NCBI GenBank assembly: GCA_041648175.1
Contig: JBAZPO010000006.1
Coordinates: 134,640-198,639 of the forward strand
Reading direction: 5' to 3'
Length of the DNA: 64,000 nt
DNA from: Desulfobaccales bacterium
GTDB taxonomy: Bacteria; Desulfobacterota; Desulfobaccia; Desulfobaccales; 0-14-0-80-60-11
The position numbers and the translations under genes were made by a program. The notes under the pieces are model-generated. The model saw only the letters and a list, made by a program, of their open reading frames with translations. It searched no databases and was not told the DNA's origin. Shown in pieces: positions 1-8,221 of this stretch (positions are counted from its first letter, which is position 1; every line of letters begins with the position of its first letter).

Positions 1-720
1 ATCCCCTTGATGATCTGGTTTTTTCGATTCAATCAGCACCAGGCCCACGGCACCAGCCTCATGGCCCTGGTGTTCACCGGGATTTCCGGGGCTATCACTT
101 ATTATATGAAGGGGTCGGTGGACGTCATGGCCGCAATTCTGCTGGCGACCACCGCGATCTTTACCGCTCGCTTCGGCGCGCTCTATGCCAATGCCCTGCC
201 GGAGTGGAAACTGAAACGAGCCTTCGGTGTTTTCATAATCTGCGTCTCCCTGTTGCTGCTCGGCAAACCCTATCTCTCCCACCTATCCTTTCTCTCCCAC
301 CCGGCCACCGGCTGGGGCAAGGTCCTGGCCCTGTTAGGCAGCGGGGCGGTGGCAGGATTTCTCTCAGGCATGATGGGCGTAGGCGGCGGTTCTATCATGG
401 TGCCGGCCCTGGTGCTGCTGGTGGGCTTGAACCAGTATTCGGCTCAGGGCAGTTCGCTTTTGGCCATGGTCCCGGCCGGCGCTGTGGGCGCGTTTACCCA
501 TTGGCGCCTGGGCAATGTGGTGACCGGGGTTTTAATCGGCCTTATCCCCGGCATTTTAGTGGGGACTTTTTGTGGGGGGACCCTGGCGCACCTCATGACT
601 GAAGCCAATTTGAGGCTGATTTTTGCCGCGGTGCTCATCTGGCTGGGAATCCGGGATATCAAGAAGGCCTTGCAAATCAAGGCCTTGCTGGAAACGGTGC
701 CGGTCCGGGTCCGCGTTTGA
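1..720 (+). CDS. TauE/SafE-family membrane permease (5' end outside window)
   Basis: Probable transporter of sulfur-containing anions or similar small anions, in the inner membrane. The frame is open from base 1, so the start lies upstream and about 30-40 N-terminal residues are missing. The visible 239 codons carry both family repeats: the end of the first (HGTSLMAL, followed by SGAITYYMKG) and a full second one (GFLSGMMGVGGGSIMVPAL, then the QGSSLLAMVPAG segment). Several hydrophobic helices alternate with short loops, as expected for about eight membrane spans. The stop is 22 bases before the sirtuin start on the same strand, so the two may be cotranscribed. The substrate cannot be read from the sequence. 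Confidence 0.85.
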   Translation: MPLMIWFFRFNQHQAHGTSLMALVFTGISGAITYYMKGSVDVMAAILLATTAIFTARFGALYANALPEWKLKRAFGVFIICVSLLLLGKPYLSHLSFLSHPATGWGKVLALLGSGAVAGFLSGMMGVGGGSIMVPALVLLVGLNQYSAQGSSLLAMVPAGAVGAFTHWRLGNVVTGVLIGLIPGILVGTFCGGTLAHLMTEANLRLIFAAVLIWLGIRDIKKALQIKALLETVPVRVRV

Positions 721-742
721 AAACTTGACGGGGGAGGGACGG

Positions 743-1489
743 TTGCATACCAAACTTAAAGAGATCACCCCCAGTGACCTGGCGGACCTCATCCGCCGCC
801 ACCCCCGGGTAGTGGCCTTAACCGGCGCTGGTATTTCGGTTGCATCCGGCATCCCGGACTTCCGCAGCCCCGGCGGCCTCTGGGAGCGCTTTGACCCCCT
901 GGAGTACGCCCATGTCCAGGCCTTCCGCAAGAACCCCGCCAAGGTCTGGCAGCTTTTGCTCGAAATGGACGAGACCATCACCCGAGCGCGGCCCAATCCA
1001 GCCCACTATGCCCTGGCGGCACTGGAAGCCAAAGGCTATCTTGCCGGCATCATCACCCAGAACGTGGACAATCTGCACCAGGCTGCGGGCTCTCACCGAG
1101 TCGTGGAGTACCACGGCAACGCCTTGCGCTTCGTCTGCGATAAGTGCCGCGGCCACCACCCCCGGGAGAGCCTGGATTTTTCGAACCCTCCCCTCTACTG
1201 CCTCTGCGGCGGCCTGATCCGGCCCGACGTGGTCTTCTTCGGAGAGGCGATTCCCCCCGCGGCCCAGACCGAGGCCGAGGACCTGGCTCAGCACTGCGAC
1301 CTGCTCCTGGTCATCGGCACCTCGGGAGAGGTGGCCCCGGCCAGTTACATCCCCGCCATCGCCAGGCAGTGGAACGCCATTATCGTGGAGAACAACCTGG
1401 AACCCACCCGCCTGACCCACACCCTGGCCCACCACTTCCTGCCCGGCTCCGCAGGAAAAATGCTGCCCCTGGTTCTCAAGGACCTTTAA
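743..1489 (+). CDS. cobB: NAD-dependent protein deacylase, sirtuin (CobB/Sir2 family)
   Basis: Removes acyl groups from protein lysines using NAD+, in the cytoplasm. A 248-residue protein from a TTG start at 743, chosen because GGGGGAGG lies about 6 bases upstream and longer reading frames run into the preceding gene. Family motifs in order: GAGISVASGIPDFRSP (NAD binding), TQNVDNLH, catalytic His in EYHG, a zinc site CDKC plus CLCGG, PDVVFFGE, VIGTSGEVAPAS and a C-terminal VENN. Length is normal for a bacterial sirtuin. It follows the TauE/SafE gene closely. In acetate/acyl-CoA metabolizers such enzymes often regulate acyl-CoA synthetases; two such synthetases are in this window, but that link is inference. 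Confidence 0.93.
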   Translation: MHTKLKEITPSDLADLIRRHPRVVALTGAGISVASGIPDFRSPGGLWERFDPLEYAHVQAFRKNPAKVWQLLLEMDETITRARPNPAHYALAALEAKGYLAGIITQNVDNLHQAAGSHRVVEYHGNALRFVCDKCRGHHPRESLDFSNPPLYCLCGGLIRPDVVFFGEAIPPAAQTEAEDLAQHCDLLLVIGTSGEVAPASYIPAIARQWNAIIVENNLEPTRLTHTLAHHFLPGSAGKMLPLVLKDL

Positions 1490-1559
1490 TACCACATTAA
1501 GAGCCGTCGGGCGGGAAAGGGAAGCGCATCCCGTCTTTGCTCCTCGTTACTCCTGTTAC

Positions 1560-1661
1560 GAAAAGTTCAAGGTTCAAGGTTCAAAGTAGAGTGGCGGGCG
1601 GGGACGCCCGCCCTACCGGGGTTTCATGGTTTTGAGAGAGCCAAAGGCTCATGAGCGACTG
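1560..1661. repeat. Dispersed intergenic repeat, copy A
   Basis: About 100 bases starting with a triple GTTCAAG-like run, then a GC hairpin (1591-1616, GGCGGGCG/CGCCCGCC) and a TTTCATGGTTTTGAGA block followed by GCCAAAGGCTC. The same order of blocks recurs at 12432-12570. The 16-base TTCATGGTTTTGAG block also appears alone near 1732. No coding potential is seen. Confidence 0.75.
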
Positions 1662-1678
1662 CTCTGAAAATGAATCTC

Positions 1679-1726
1679 GTAGGGCGCGTCTTACGCGCCA
1701 AAAACGGTGCGTGAGACGCACCCTAC
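1679..1726. repeat. Long palindromic hairpin repeat
   Basis: Outer arms GTAGGG and CCCTAC enclose two nested GC palindromes (GGCGCGTCTTACGCGCC and GGTGCGTGAGACGCACC). The build is that of the other intergenic palindromes of this window, with a different core word. Confidence 0.7.
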
Positions 1727-1771
1727 TTTAATTTTCATGGTTTTGAGTGTTCCCTTGGAACATGAATGGCT

Positions 1772-1796
1772 CGTTCCCAAGTTGTACTTGGGAACG
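1772..1796. repeat. CGTTCCCAAG-type hairpin
   Basis: A perfect 11-base-arm palindrome around GTT/TAC that reads CGTTCCCAAG at one end and CTTGGGAACG at the other. The same family occurs as four consecutive hairpins at 45849-45975. The rest of the gap between 1490 and 2241 is gene-free and becomes AT-rich after 2105, where a promoter for the next gene may lie. Confidence 0.75.
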
Positions 1797-2241
1797 CAAT
1801 TGCCCGATAAAAAATCTTTTCAGGTTAGCGAGCCCAGCCCCGACTGGCAGTGATTATTCTGAATGTGCGCCTCAAATTCTGGCCGGAGATTTTTTTTAAG
1901 CGGCATGTTTGCGCCCTACGGTTGAGGTAGCTGGTTGGTCGTTTGCTGAGTGCTTGTTTAAAGAGCAGTCTTTGGTTCGATCAAGACGCCACGACTATCT
2001 ACAGGAATCACCTCAAGAGGATAGAAACCCATATGGACGAGGCCCTTTTAGTCATACTGCCATTGACAATGAGGCCGAGGAAGATCTTATCTTCTGGAAA
2101 TGCAGCACGCAATTATATAAATAATTGTCTATTTCGCCAAAATCCCGGCCTACTTTCTTGACCATCGTGATATTTAGTAGTATAAGTTTTATAATATTAT
2201 TCATTAAAATAAATTTAACTATGAGAAAGGAGCGACATGCT

Positions 2242-2457
2242 ATGGAAGAGAATGTGAGCGAAAGGTCTATGTTCCCTGAGATGCTTCCACCTCAACCGCA
2301 ACCTTGGTTTGAACTGGCACTGAGGTACCTGGATCGCGACCAGCAGAGAACAATCGTGGCGCGGATATTGGATATGCATATTATGCAGCAGGAGCAGTTG
2401 CTCGAAGTGGCCAAAATGGCGAGAGATATGCTGAAGAAGGGACCCAAAACCCGGTAA
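2242..2457 (+). CDS. Small conserved-looking protein upstream of radical SAM gene
   Basis: A 71-residue protein from ATG 2242 with a good ribosome site (AAGGAG, 9 bases upstream). The N-terminal third is Pro-rich (MLPPQPQPWFELALRYL). The rest is predicted helical and charged, ending in KKGPKTR. There is no signal peptide, membrane segment or recognisable domain. It sits 109 bases before the B12-type radical SAM gene on the same strand, so it may be a partner, carrier or substrate of that enzyme. This is inference from position only. Codon use and lower GC match the radical SAM gene rather than the rest of the window. Confidence 0.55.
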   Translation: MEENVSERSMFPEMLPPQPQPWFELALRYLDRDQQRTIVARILDMHIMQQEQLLEVAKMARDMLKKGPKTR

Positions 2458-2566
2458 TGCCGGAGTGAGAGTGAAACACGGCTCGAAGTGGAGGGATACT
2501 TCAATTTCTGAGAATCCTCATAGCAATGAATAATCCTCTGTCAAGCCGGTTAACTCAGGAGAATTG

Positions 2567-4141
2567 ATGGCTCTTCCGGCGACCTGTTGCGATATTCTCA
2601 TTGTTGGTCATGAAGATGAGGAGAACCTGAGCATCCGCTCGGTTGCAGCATTCCTCATGAACGAAGGAATAAGGGTCGGGATCGAGCCCTATAAGAGCTC
2701 AAGGAAAGAGGCGATCCTTGAACGCATCATAAGGGATAACCCCGCGATAATCGGCTTTTCCATATCATTTCAAGCAAGTATCCCTGATTTTGCCGAATTG
2801 ACCGATTATCTCCGCAGAAATGAAATGCGCCGGCACTTTACGGCCGGCGGACATATACCTACCATAGCCCCTGAGACGGTATTCGAAATGATACCTGGGC
2901 TGGATACCGTTGTACGACATGAAGGCGAACACACCCTCCTGGAGCTTTATAAGAATGTGGATAAGCCCGATCTTTGGCCGGGTATCAGGGGGCTGGTAGT
3001 GCGGAGGAACGGAGTGATTGAGGCTGCGCCTCCGAGGCCCTTGATTGAAGACCTTGACGCCCTGCCTTTTCCCATAAGATCAGACTCATTTGAAACCTTC
3101 CGAGGGCTCGGCATTTGTCAGATGCTCGCAAGCAGGGGATGTCCTTACAAGTGCAGCTTCTGCAGCATACATCAGTTCTATAGTGACGCGATCGGGCCCA
3201 AGCGTCGTCTGCGTTCTCCTGCAAATATTGTCCATGAGATGGAGCAACTCTTTCAGAAGGGTGTGCGCATATTCAGCTTTATTGATGATGGCTTGATCAC
3301 CAGGAACAGGTCGGAGCGCAGGTGGGCGGAAGAACTCGCTCAGGCGCTTGAAAGGAGCGGCCTCGCTGATGAGATCATCTGGAGCATGTTTTGCCGTGTG
3401 GATGAAGTGGACGCGGATATTCTTGGCAGGCTCAAGGATTGCGGGCTGGGATTTATCGGTATAGGTATCGAGTCAGGGAATGAGCAGGGGTTAAAAACCC
3501 TTAACAAGCATTACGCCGTAGAGGATATCTTCCGCTCCATGGATATCGTTCAGCGCCTTGGGTTATGCTTTGAATACGGCTTTATGATGTTCGATCCCGA
3601 TAGTACCTTCCAGTCAGTAAAGGCCAATTTAGATTTCCTGAAAAGGCTTTGCGAAAGTGGCAGCGCACCCGTTCGCTTGACAAAAATGGTCCCTCTTATG
3701 GCTACGCCCATCGCCCGTCGTCTCCATGAGGAGGGAAGGCTTGCCGGAACCATAGCCTCGCCTAACTTCACCTATGAAGACAAGAGGCTCGATCTGCTGG
3801 ATCTTTTTTTCGCCAGGGCTTTCGGTTCTGTATTCGGCAAGAATGGGGTGGTTGATAGGTTACGAAGCGCCATGAAAGATGCTGTAGTCATCGATAAATT
3901 TTTCCCAGGCCGTTATGATGCCAAGGCTTATGGAGAATCTATAACGGGTTTGACAAGGGCATTTAATGATTCGGCTTTTGAGACCCTTTATAAGGCAGCT
4001 CGGTTCATGGAGGATAGGAGCGAAGAAGATATTCTCTATTACTGGTATTTGCTCGATATGCTTTGCCGGCAGGAGTTGGAGACTCAATCCGAAATTGCGC
4101 AGGCCCTGGAGCAATCGTCCCCTGCCGAAATTCAGGCCTGA
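2567..4141 (+). CDS. Cobalamin-binding-type radical SAM protein
   Basis: A 524-residue protein from ATG 2567 (AGGAG 5 bases upstream; an in-frame TTG lies directly before). Residues about 5-130 look like a B12-binding fold (DILIVGHEDEENLSIRSV, later TAGGHIPTIAPE and VRHEGE), but the usual DxHxxG His-ligand motif is not visible. A radical SAM domain follows with the iron-sulfur motif CPYKCSFC (Cys192, Cys196, Cys199) and a GIGIESGNEQGL strand. The last 150 residues are helical and unrecognised. Such enzymes methylate or rearrange unactivated carbons; the substrate cannot be told. The gene is less GC-rich than its neighbours and follows a 71-residue protein gene, suggesting an acquired two-gene unit. 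Confidence 0.85.
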   Translation: MALPATCCDILIVGHEDEENLSIRSVAAFLMNEGIRVGIEPYKSSRKEAILERIIRDNPAIIGFSISFQASIPDFAELTDYLRRNEMRRHFTAGGHIPTIAPETVFEMIPGLDTVVRHEGEHTLLELYKNVDKPDLWPGIRGLVVRRNGVIEAAPPRPLIEDLDALPFPIRSDSFETFRGLGICQMLASRGCPYKCSFCSIHQFYSDAIGPKRRLRSPANIVHEMEQLFQKGVRIFSFIDDGLITRNRSERRWAEELAQALERSGLADEIIWSMFCRVDEVDADILGRLKDCGLGFIGIGIESGNEQGLKTLNKHYAVEDIFRSMDIVQRLGLCFEYGFMMFDPDSTFQSVKANLDFLKRLCESGSAPVRLTKMVPLMATPIARRLHEEGRLAGTIASPNFTYEDKRLDLLDLFFARAFGSVFGKNGVVDRLRSAMKDAVVIDKFFPGRYDAKAYGESITGLTRAFNDSAFETLYKAARFMEDRSEEDILYYWYLLDMLCRQELETQSEIAQALEQSSPAEIQA

Positions 4142-4320
4142 CGGTCCCCGAGGTTATTTTCAAACTCAACTCATAGGGAGAATATCTAGTCGTTTCACAG
4201 GGATGATCTGGATTGAAGATCACTCTATTGATGAACTCCCTAATCGACTTCTGTCGCTGATGGTTAGGTTTGCTCAAAATCTAAGGCTAAAGAAGTTGTA
4301 AAGAGGCCGCCGTCCCCCAA

Positions 4321-4359
4321 CAAAGAAAAGCCGGGAAGGATGATCTGCCCTTCCCGGCT
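4321..4359 (-). terminator. Rho-independent terminator of the small exported protein gene
   Basis: Arms AGCCGGGAAGG and CCTTCCCGGCT form an 11-bp perfect stem. Read on the minus strand the stem is followed by TTTTC. It lies about 70 bases after the stop of the gene at 4431-4760. Confidence 0.85.
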
Positions 4360-4430
4360 CTGTAATCCGACCGCTTTCGGTCGAGGGCCTCGTTAAGCCC
4401 GGTTACCTGCTAAGGTTGGTTCAGCCGCGC

Positions 4431-4760
4431 TTACTTCGCCGCGGGGGTGGTTTCCATGTGGCCGCCAGCTTTCTTCTCGGCTCCGCCTTTTTTGGTCGCC
4501 TTCTTGGTCTCTGGCTTGGCCGGATTGGCCTTTTCCTTGTCTCCCGGTTTCACCACTTCTTTGGTCTTGTCTCCGGTCTTGACTGCTTCTTTGGCCGCGG
4601 GCTCGCCGGGCTTGGTGGCTTCCTGGGGAGTTACCTGGGTCTGGGCCTGAGTGCTCTTGACCTCGGGTTTCTCCGGGGTTTTAGCAATCTGGGCCTGGGC
4701 CGCGGCCGCGAGCCCCAGGGCAAAAGTCATGGCAGTCAGCGTGCTGATAATCTTTTTCAT
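4431..4760 (-). CDS. Small secreted Lys/Pro/Thr/Ala-rich protein
   Basis: A 109-residue protein with a clear signal peptide (MKKIISTLTAMTFALG, cleavage expected after AQA near residue 23). The mature part is low complexity, almost wholly Lys, Pro, Glu, Thr, Ala and Gly, without Cys or hydrophobic segments, so it is likely disordered in the periplasm. A ribosome site (AGGAG) precedes the start and a terminator follows, so it is a single-gene unit. Proteins like this are common in Desulfobacterota genomes but have no assigned role. Confidence 0.75.
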   Translation of the reverse strand: MKKIISTLTAMTFALGLAAAAQAQIAKTPEKPEVKSTQAQTQVTPQEATKPGEPAAKEAVKTGDKTKEVVKPGDKEKANPAKPETKKATKKGGAEKKAGGHMETTPAAK

Positions 4761-5159
4761 TCGGTTTTTCTCCTACCGGTTTAATGGGACCGCCTGTTGC
4801 GATCTACATTCTATGAATGCATAAAGCTTGCCAGAAATTGAACCGACCACCTTATTATCAACCATTTGATTTTAATAGATTAATAGCAGATCGAGCCAGC
4901 TAACCGCTGGAGTCTCTGCAGCCCCCCTCTCCTTTAAATCTAAAAATGAGAGAAAGTGCAGTTCGCCTGCCATTTCTGTATCAAATTGACAAAATTGCCT
5001 GGAGCCTTCCGGCCAAGACCAAGCCGGCACGAAGTGCCAAGACCTACCTCCCTTGCCGGTCAGGCTTTCGGACAGGAAAAGAATTGAATCTTAAGACGGC
5101 TTGGTTACTACATCTTGTAGCAATTTCCCGAAGGTATGGTGGGGAGAGTGCAGGGGGTG
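4761..5159. other. Gene-free stretch upstream of the small exported protein
   Basis: About 400 bases with no supported gene. The part from 4800 to 4900 is AT-rich and probably holds the promoter of the minus-strand gene ending at 4431. Nothing else was recognised. Confidence 0.5.
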
Positions 5160-5199
5160 AAAAAGTTCAAGGGCTGAGGATTTCCCCTAAGCCCTTGAA
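5160..5199 (-). terminator. Terminator downstream of tRNA-Arg
   Basis: Arms TTCAAGGGCT and AGCCCTTGAA form a perfect 10-bp stem. On the minus strand it is followed by a CTTTTTC run. It begins 9 bases after the CCA end of the tRNA. Confidence 0.9.
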
Positions 5200-5207
5200 T
5201 AATTCTT

Positions 5208-5284
5208 TGGTGGGCGATGGGCGACTCGAACGCCCGGCCTTTGGTTCCGGAGACCAACGCTCTATCCACCTGAGCTAATCGCCC
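5208..5284 (-). tRNA. tRNA-Arg (anticodon CCG)
   Basis: The 77-base minus-strand sequence folds as a full cloverleaf. It has acceptor GGGCGAT pairing with ATCGCCC, D stem GCTC/GAGC, anticodon stem TTGGT/ACCAA around loop CTCCGGA, and T stem GGGCG/CGCCC with loop TTCGAGT. The anticodon CCG reads the Arg codon CGG. The 3' CCA is encoded. A terminator follows directly. Confidence 0.97.
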
Positions 5285-5488
5285 TCTCAAAAAATCATAT
5301 CAAATTCGGGGTCTCTGTCAAGGTAGATCGGAAGCTCAGGGTGGCTCATGATCTTGTCAGGGCGGGATAAATCAGAACCCGTACTGAAAACAATTTTTTA
5401 ATGCTGAATTACTTCCAGACGAAGCAAATGGCGGCCGTTGATCATAACAGCTACGGATTAAATTGTTCAGGGGGGTTCTTGGGCCGCG

Positions 5489-6556
5489 TCAATTCCATAA
5501 TTTTACTGTCACAAAGGGGCCCTGGTTTACCGGCGGGGTCTCGCCCTGGGCCACCCACAGGAGGCGCTCCCCGGGATTAAAGATGGCCGAGACCGCGGTG
5601 CCGGCATTGGCAACTTGGGTATCGGCGAGAATGCTTTGGATATCTTGCTCCCCCACCTGCCGATCCCGGGCCAGGTGCTGGAGGCGCTCATTGCGGGCCT
5701 GGCTGTAGGCTTCGGAGAAATGATAGGCGGAGAGGGTGGAATGGGGAGGAGGCGGAGGAAAGCGCCCTTTCAGTACCTGCATGGCCGGGCTTTGAAAATG
5801 ATTGGTGGTGGTGAGGACCCCATGGTGGGGACGGCGCACCACGCCATGCCGGGCCGAGAGCTCTAGCACCACGGCTTCTTTGGGACCGCAGAGCAATAGA
5901 TTGTTGCCGATGGTGCCGGGTGATTTCAGGACACGCGCGGCCACCGCACTCACGGTATCTCCGTCTTCCAGGGCCTGCCGGTAGCGCAGCGCCGCCGGAA
6001 TCCCTTTAAGGGAACGCTCCCGGCTCATGGCAGAGAGTTGGGCCAGGGCCACACCGGCATAATTCATGCCGGTGCAGATCCCCACATATCCCGGCCAGGC
6101 TAACGAGACCAGACGTTGCCCCTGATGCGGTTCCAGGAGAAATAGGGTCTTGAGTTGAGCCAAGGGTTCGATGAAGAGCGGGTAATCCAGGTTGCGCCCC
6201 ATGAGATAAGCCCGATCGGCGGTGCGGCGCTCTCCTACCGCCAAGGCCGAGCACCGGGGGCTGTTGTTAGCCAGATCATCCACCACATTGATGAGCAGCA
6301 GGCTGCCCAGCCCCAAATCGGCTCCGGCCGCGACCCCGGCCAACTCCTCTCGCAGGTGTGGCGGGATGTGGGGTAAAAACCCCCGGGCCAGCCAGGTAAG
6401 GAGGCCGAACAAAGGTAGGGCTCCGGCATACAGACTGATCCGGGCCAGGTAGGTCAAGAGGACCCGCCGCAGCACGCGGATGTCGTCGCCCAGGATTTGC
6501 CCGTGGCGACGGCCCCGCTCCGTGGGGGACCCCCAGAGCTCCAGCGTACGCAGCAT
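5489..6556 (-). CDS. C45-type Ntn-hydrolase (acyl-CoA:6-APA acyltransferase-like)
   Basis: A 355-residue protein of the Ntn-hydrolase fold related to peptidase family C45 and choloylglycine hydrolases, which cleave amide bonds of small acylated amines or peptides. The start at 6556 has AAGGAAGG 5 bases upstream; an earlier in-frame ATG lacks a ribosome site. Cys102, in NNSPRCSALAV, is the expected nucleophile that is exposed by self-cleavage. Further family marks are MGRNLDYP, GMNYAGVALA, GTIGNNLLLCGP and TTTNHF. A hydrophobic stretch at residues 40-60 may be a membrane anchor, which is unusual for the family. The substrate is unknown. Confidence 0.75.
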   Translation of the reverse strand: MLRTLELWGSPTERGRRHGQILGDDIRVLRRVLLTYLARISLYAGALPLFGLLTWLARGFLPHIPPHLREELAGVAAGADLGLGSLLLINVVDDLANNSPRCSALAVGERRTADRAYLMGRNLDYPLFIEPLAQLKTLFLLEPHQGQRLVSLAWPGYVGICTGMNYAGVALAQLSAMSRERSLKGIPAALRYRQALEDGDTVSAVAARVLKSPGTIGNNLLLCGPKEAVVLELSARHGVVRRPHHGVLTTTNHFQSPAMQVLKGRFPPPPPHSTLSAYHFSEAYSQARNERLQHLARDRQVGEQDIQSILADTQVANAGTAVSAIFNPGERLLWVAQGETPPVNQGPFVTVKLWN

Positions 6557-6627
6557 ATACCCTTCCTTAATCAGCCCCTTGAGATCCACAGCCCGCTGGC
6601 TTGTGCCCACGATGGTTTTTCACGGCA

Positions 6628-7149
6628 TCATTTGGCAAGCGACCCAAGCCTTTTCAAGTCCATCTGTTGCGCCGCGGTTTTTAATACCTCGAGATTATCG
6701 ATGCCCTCACCATCGAGTTTTACCCAGAACCGGTCGGCCACACTGATGTTCAACTCACCCTGCTTGTCCCGCTGGCGGTAGGATTCCAGGGCTCTGAACC
6801 CCTGTACCTCGGTGGTGCGCACGGTCACTTCGGTACTTTCTATTTCCGGTTGTTGCCCCGTTAAAAAGGGGATGGGCTTCCCCAGGAAATCCATAATGAT
6901 AATCTCGAGGGTCATGTCGCCAGCCCGGAAGGAGACCCTGGCTTCGCTCACCATCCCCTTGCCCTGCTTCAGGGTAGTACCGCAGGGCTTGCCTATCATA
7001 GCCCAGCCGGGGATTTTAATATCCATAAATGACAGCAGTTCCTGAAAATTGACCACCTCCGCCCGGGCTGGCAAGGCCAGGGTGCAGAGTATCACTAATA
7101 AGCCCAACAAGGTCATCGGCCGGCTTATTTTCATGGGATGGCCAGGCAT
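6628..7149 (-). CDS. Exported protein of unknown function
   Basis: A 173-residue protein; the start at 7149 follows AGGGG by about 6 bases. An N-terminal signal peptide (hydrophobic TLLGLLVILCTLALPARA) is cleaved after ARA around residue 30. The mature part is a mixed alpha/beta domain with one Cys (GKPCGTT) and a SVADRFWVKLDGEG segment. No family is recognised. It lies between two minus-strand membrane protein genes and the C45 hydrolase with gaps of 54-71 bases, so joint transcription is possible. Confidence 0.7.
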   Translation of the reverse strand: MPGHPMKISRPMTLLGLLVILCTLALPARAEVVNFQELLSFMDIKIPGWAMIGKPCGTTLKQGKGMVSEARVSFRAGDMTLEIIIMDFLGKPIPFLTGQQPEIESTEVTVRTTEVQGFRALESYRQRDKQGELNISVADRFWVKLDGEGIDNLEVLKTAAQQMDLKRLGSLAK

Positions 7150-7203
7150 AGTTTTCCCCTGTGACAAACCTCTAAAATTTCTCCATGAGAAAACCCCGGG
7201 GAG

Positions 7204-7611
7204 TTATAGGCTTTCCCGGGAGTATTTCAACCAAAACGCGGTGGTCAGTCCCCAAATGATTCCAAAAAAAGTAATCAGGACCGGCGCCGTATAACCCAGT
7301 TCCAGCCCAAGCAGGCCTCGCCCCATTTTCGGGAAGATAACCAGCAACTGCACCAGCGTCTGCCCCAAGCTGTAGAGTGCCCCCCTGGTATAGTAAGACA
7401 TCTTAAGGGGCAAGAAAAACAAGAACGCCCAGATGCCACCCCACACCATGTGCTGATAAATCCACATGGGGGTCAGGGGCATGGCCATCTTGAATCCAAG
7501 CAGGGCGTTGAGGCCGGCGGCACCGAAGCCCCAGGCCACGATGGCCTTAACCAAGCCGCCGAAAGCGCCGGCGGCAAAAATCAGGCTGAGGTTGCGATAA
7601 AAGTTGTTCAT
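7204..7611 (-). CDS. Small integral membrane protein, paralog 1
   Basis: A 135-residue protein with four predicted membrane helices. It begins MNNFYRNLSLIFAAGAFGG after AAGGAACGC. It shares a frame of motifs with the protein encoded at 7793-8203: NLSL-FAAG-FGGL near the start, VWGG-W--LF--P in the middle, a G-LYSLG-TLVQLL helix, and G-LGLELG---PV near the end. The pair is therefore a tandem duplication. The function is unknown; no catalytic residues are evident. Confidence 0.7.
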   Translation of the reverse strand: MNNFYRNLSLIFAAGAFGGLVKAIVAWGFGAAGLNALLGFKMAMPLTPMWIYQHMVWGGIWAFLFFLPLKMSYYTRGALYSLGQTLVQLLVIFPKMGRGLLGLELGYTAPVLITFFGIIWGLTTAFWLKYSRESL

Positions 7612-7792
7612 ATGCGTTCCTTTGCAATGAGGGTCAAGGTGGTTGACCGGATTGGCAGGCAAATTTCAGGATTATCTGATTGACGTAATTTTAAAATATT
7701 TTTCTCCAGGCCCCAAAAAGTTTTCATGGCGGAGGCGAGAATTTCTCTGGAGGAATCGTGGTTGAGTTAGTGGTTTGGGGACCGGGCTAAAC

Positions 7793-8203
7793 TTATTTTC
7801 GGCGCACCAGGTTCAACCACCATGCCGCGGCAACTCCCCAGACGGCGTTATAGAACAACACGAACACAGGCGTGAGCGCGCCAAGTTCCAGGCCCAAAGC
7901 GCCTTTGTGGGCTTGGAGGGGAAATACCAGGAAAAGTTGCACCAGACTGGGACCCAGGCTGAAGAGCAAGCCCCTAATCGGAAATGACACCCGGCCCATC
8001 GGCACCAGGAACAACAAACCCCAGAGCCCGCCCCACACCAGCTTGGGGTAGAGCAGGGCGGTGGAAAGCGGCGGGCCGATTTGGACCCCGAGGGCCTGGG
8101 CGATTCCCAGCCAACCAAACAGCCAGACTGCCAGGCAGTTGAGCAAGCCTCCGAAAAGCCCGGCCACAAAAACCAGGGAGAGATTTTTCAGGGAAAGGTT
8201 CAC
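7793..8203 (-). CDS. Small integral membrane protein, paralog 2
   Basis: A 136-residue protein with four predicted membrane helices and a GTG start at 8203 behind a strong GAGGAGG site. It is clearly related to the next gene downstream (7204-7611) over its whole length, with the same motif order. It starts 18 bases after the MFS exporter gene stop and so is likely cotranscribed with it. Nothing identifies a substrate or enzyme activity. Confidence 0.75.
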   Translation of the reverse strand: MNLSLKNLSLVFVAGLFGGLLNCLAVWLFGWLGIAQALGVQIGPPLSTALLYPKLVWGGLWGLLFLVPMGRVSFPIRGLLFSLGPSLVQLFLVFPLQAHKGALGLELGALTPVFVLFYNAVWGVAAAWWLNLVRRK

Positions 8204-8221
8204 GGTAACCTCCTCAAGAGA

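Noticed and set aside
1909..2124. 71-codon open frame before the small protein gene
   Set aside because: No ribosome site, two overlapping frames of similar length, and no coding-like codon pattern.
4202..4300. Possible 32-codon ORF after the radical SAM gene
   Set aside because: The peptide looks protein-like, but there is no ribosome site and no relative is recognised; it may be a gene remnant.
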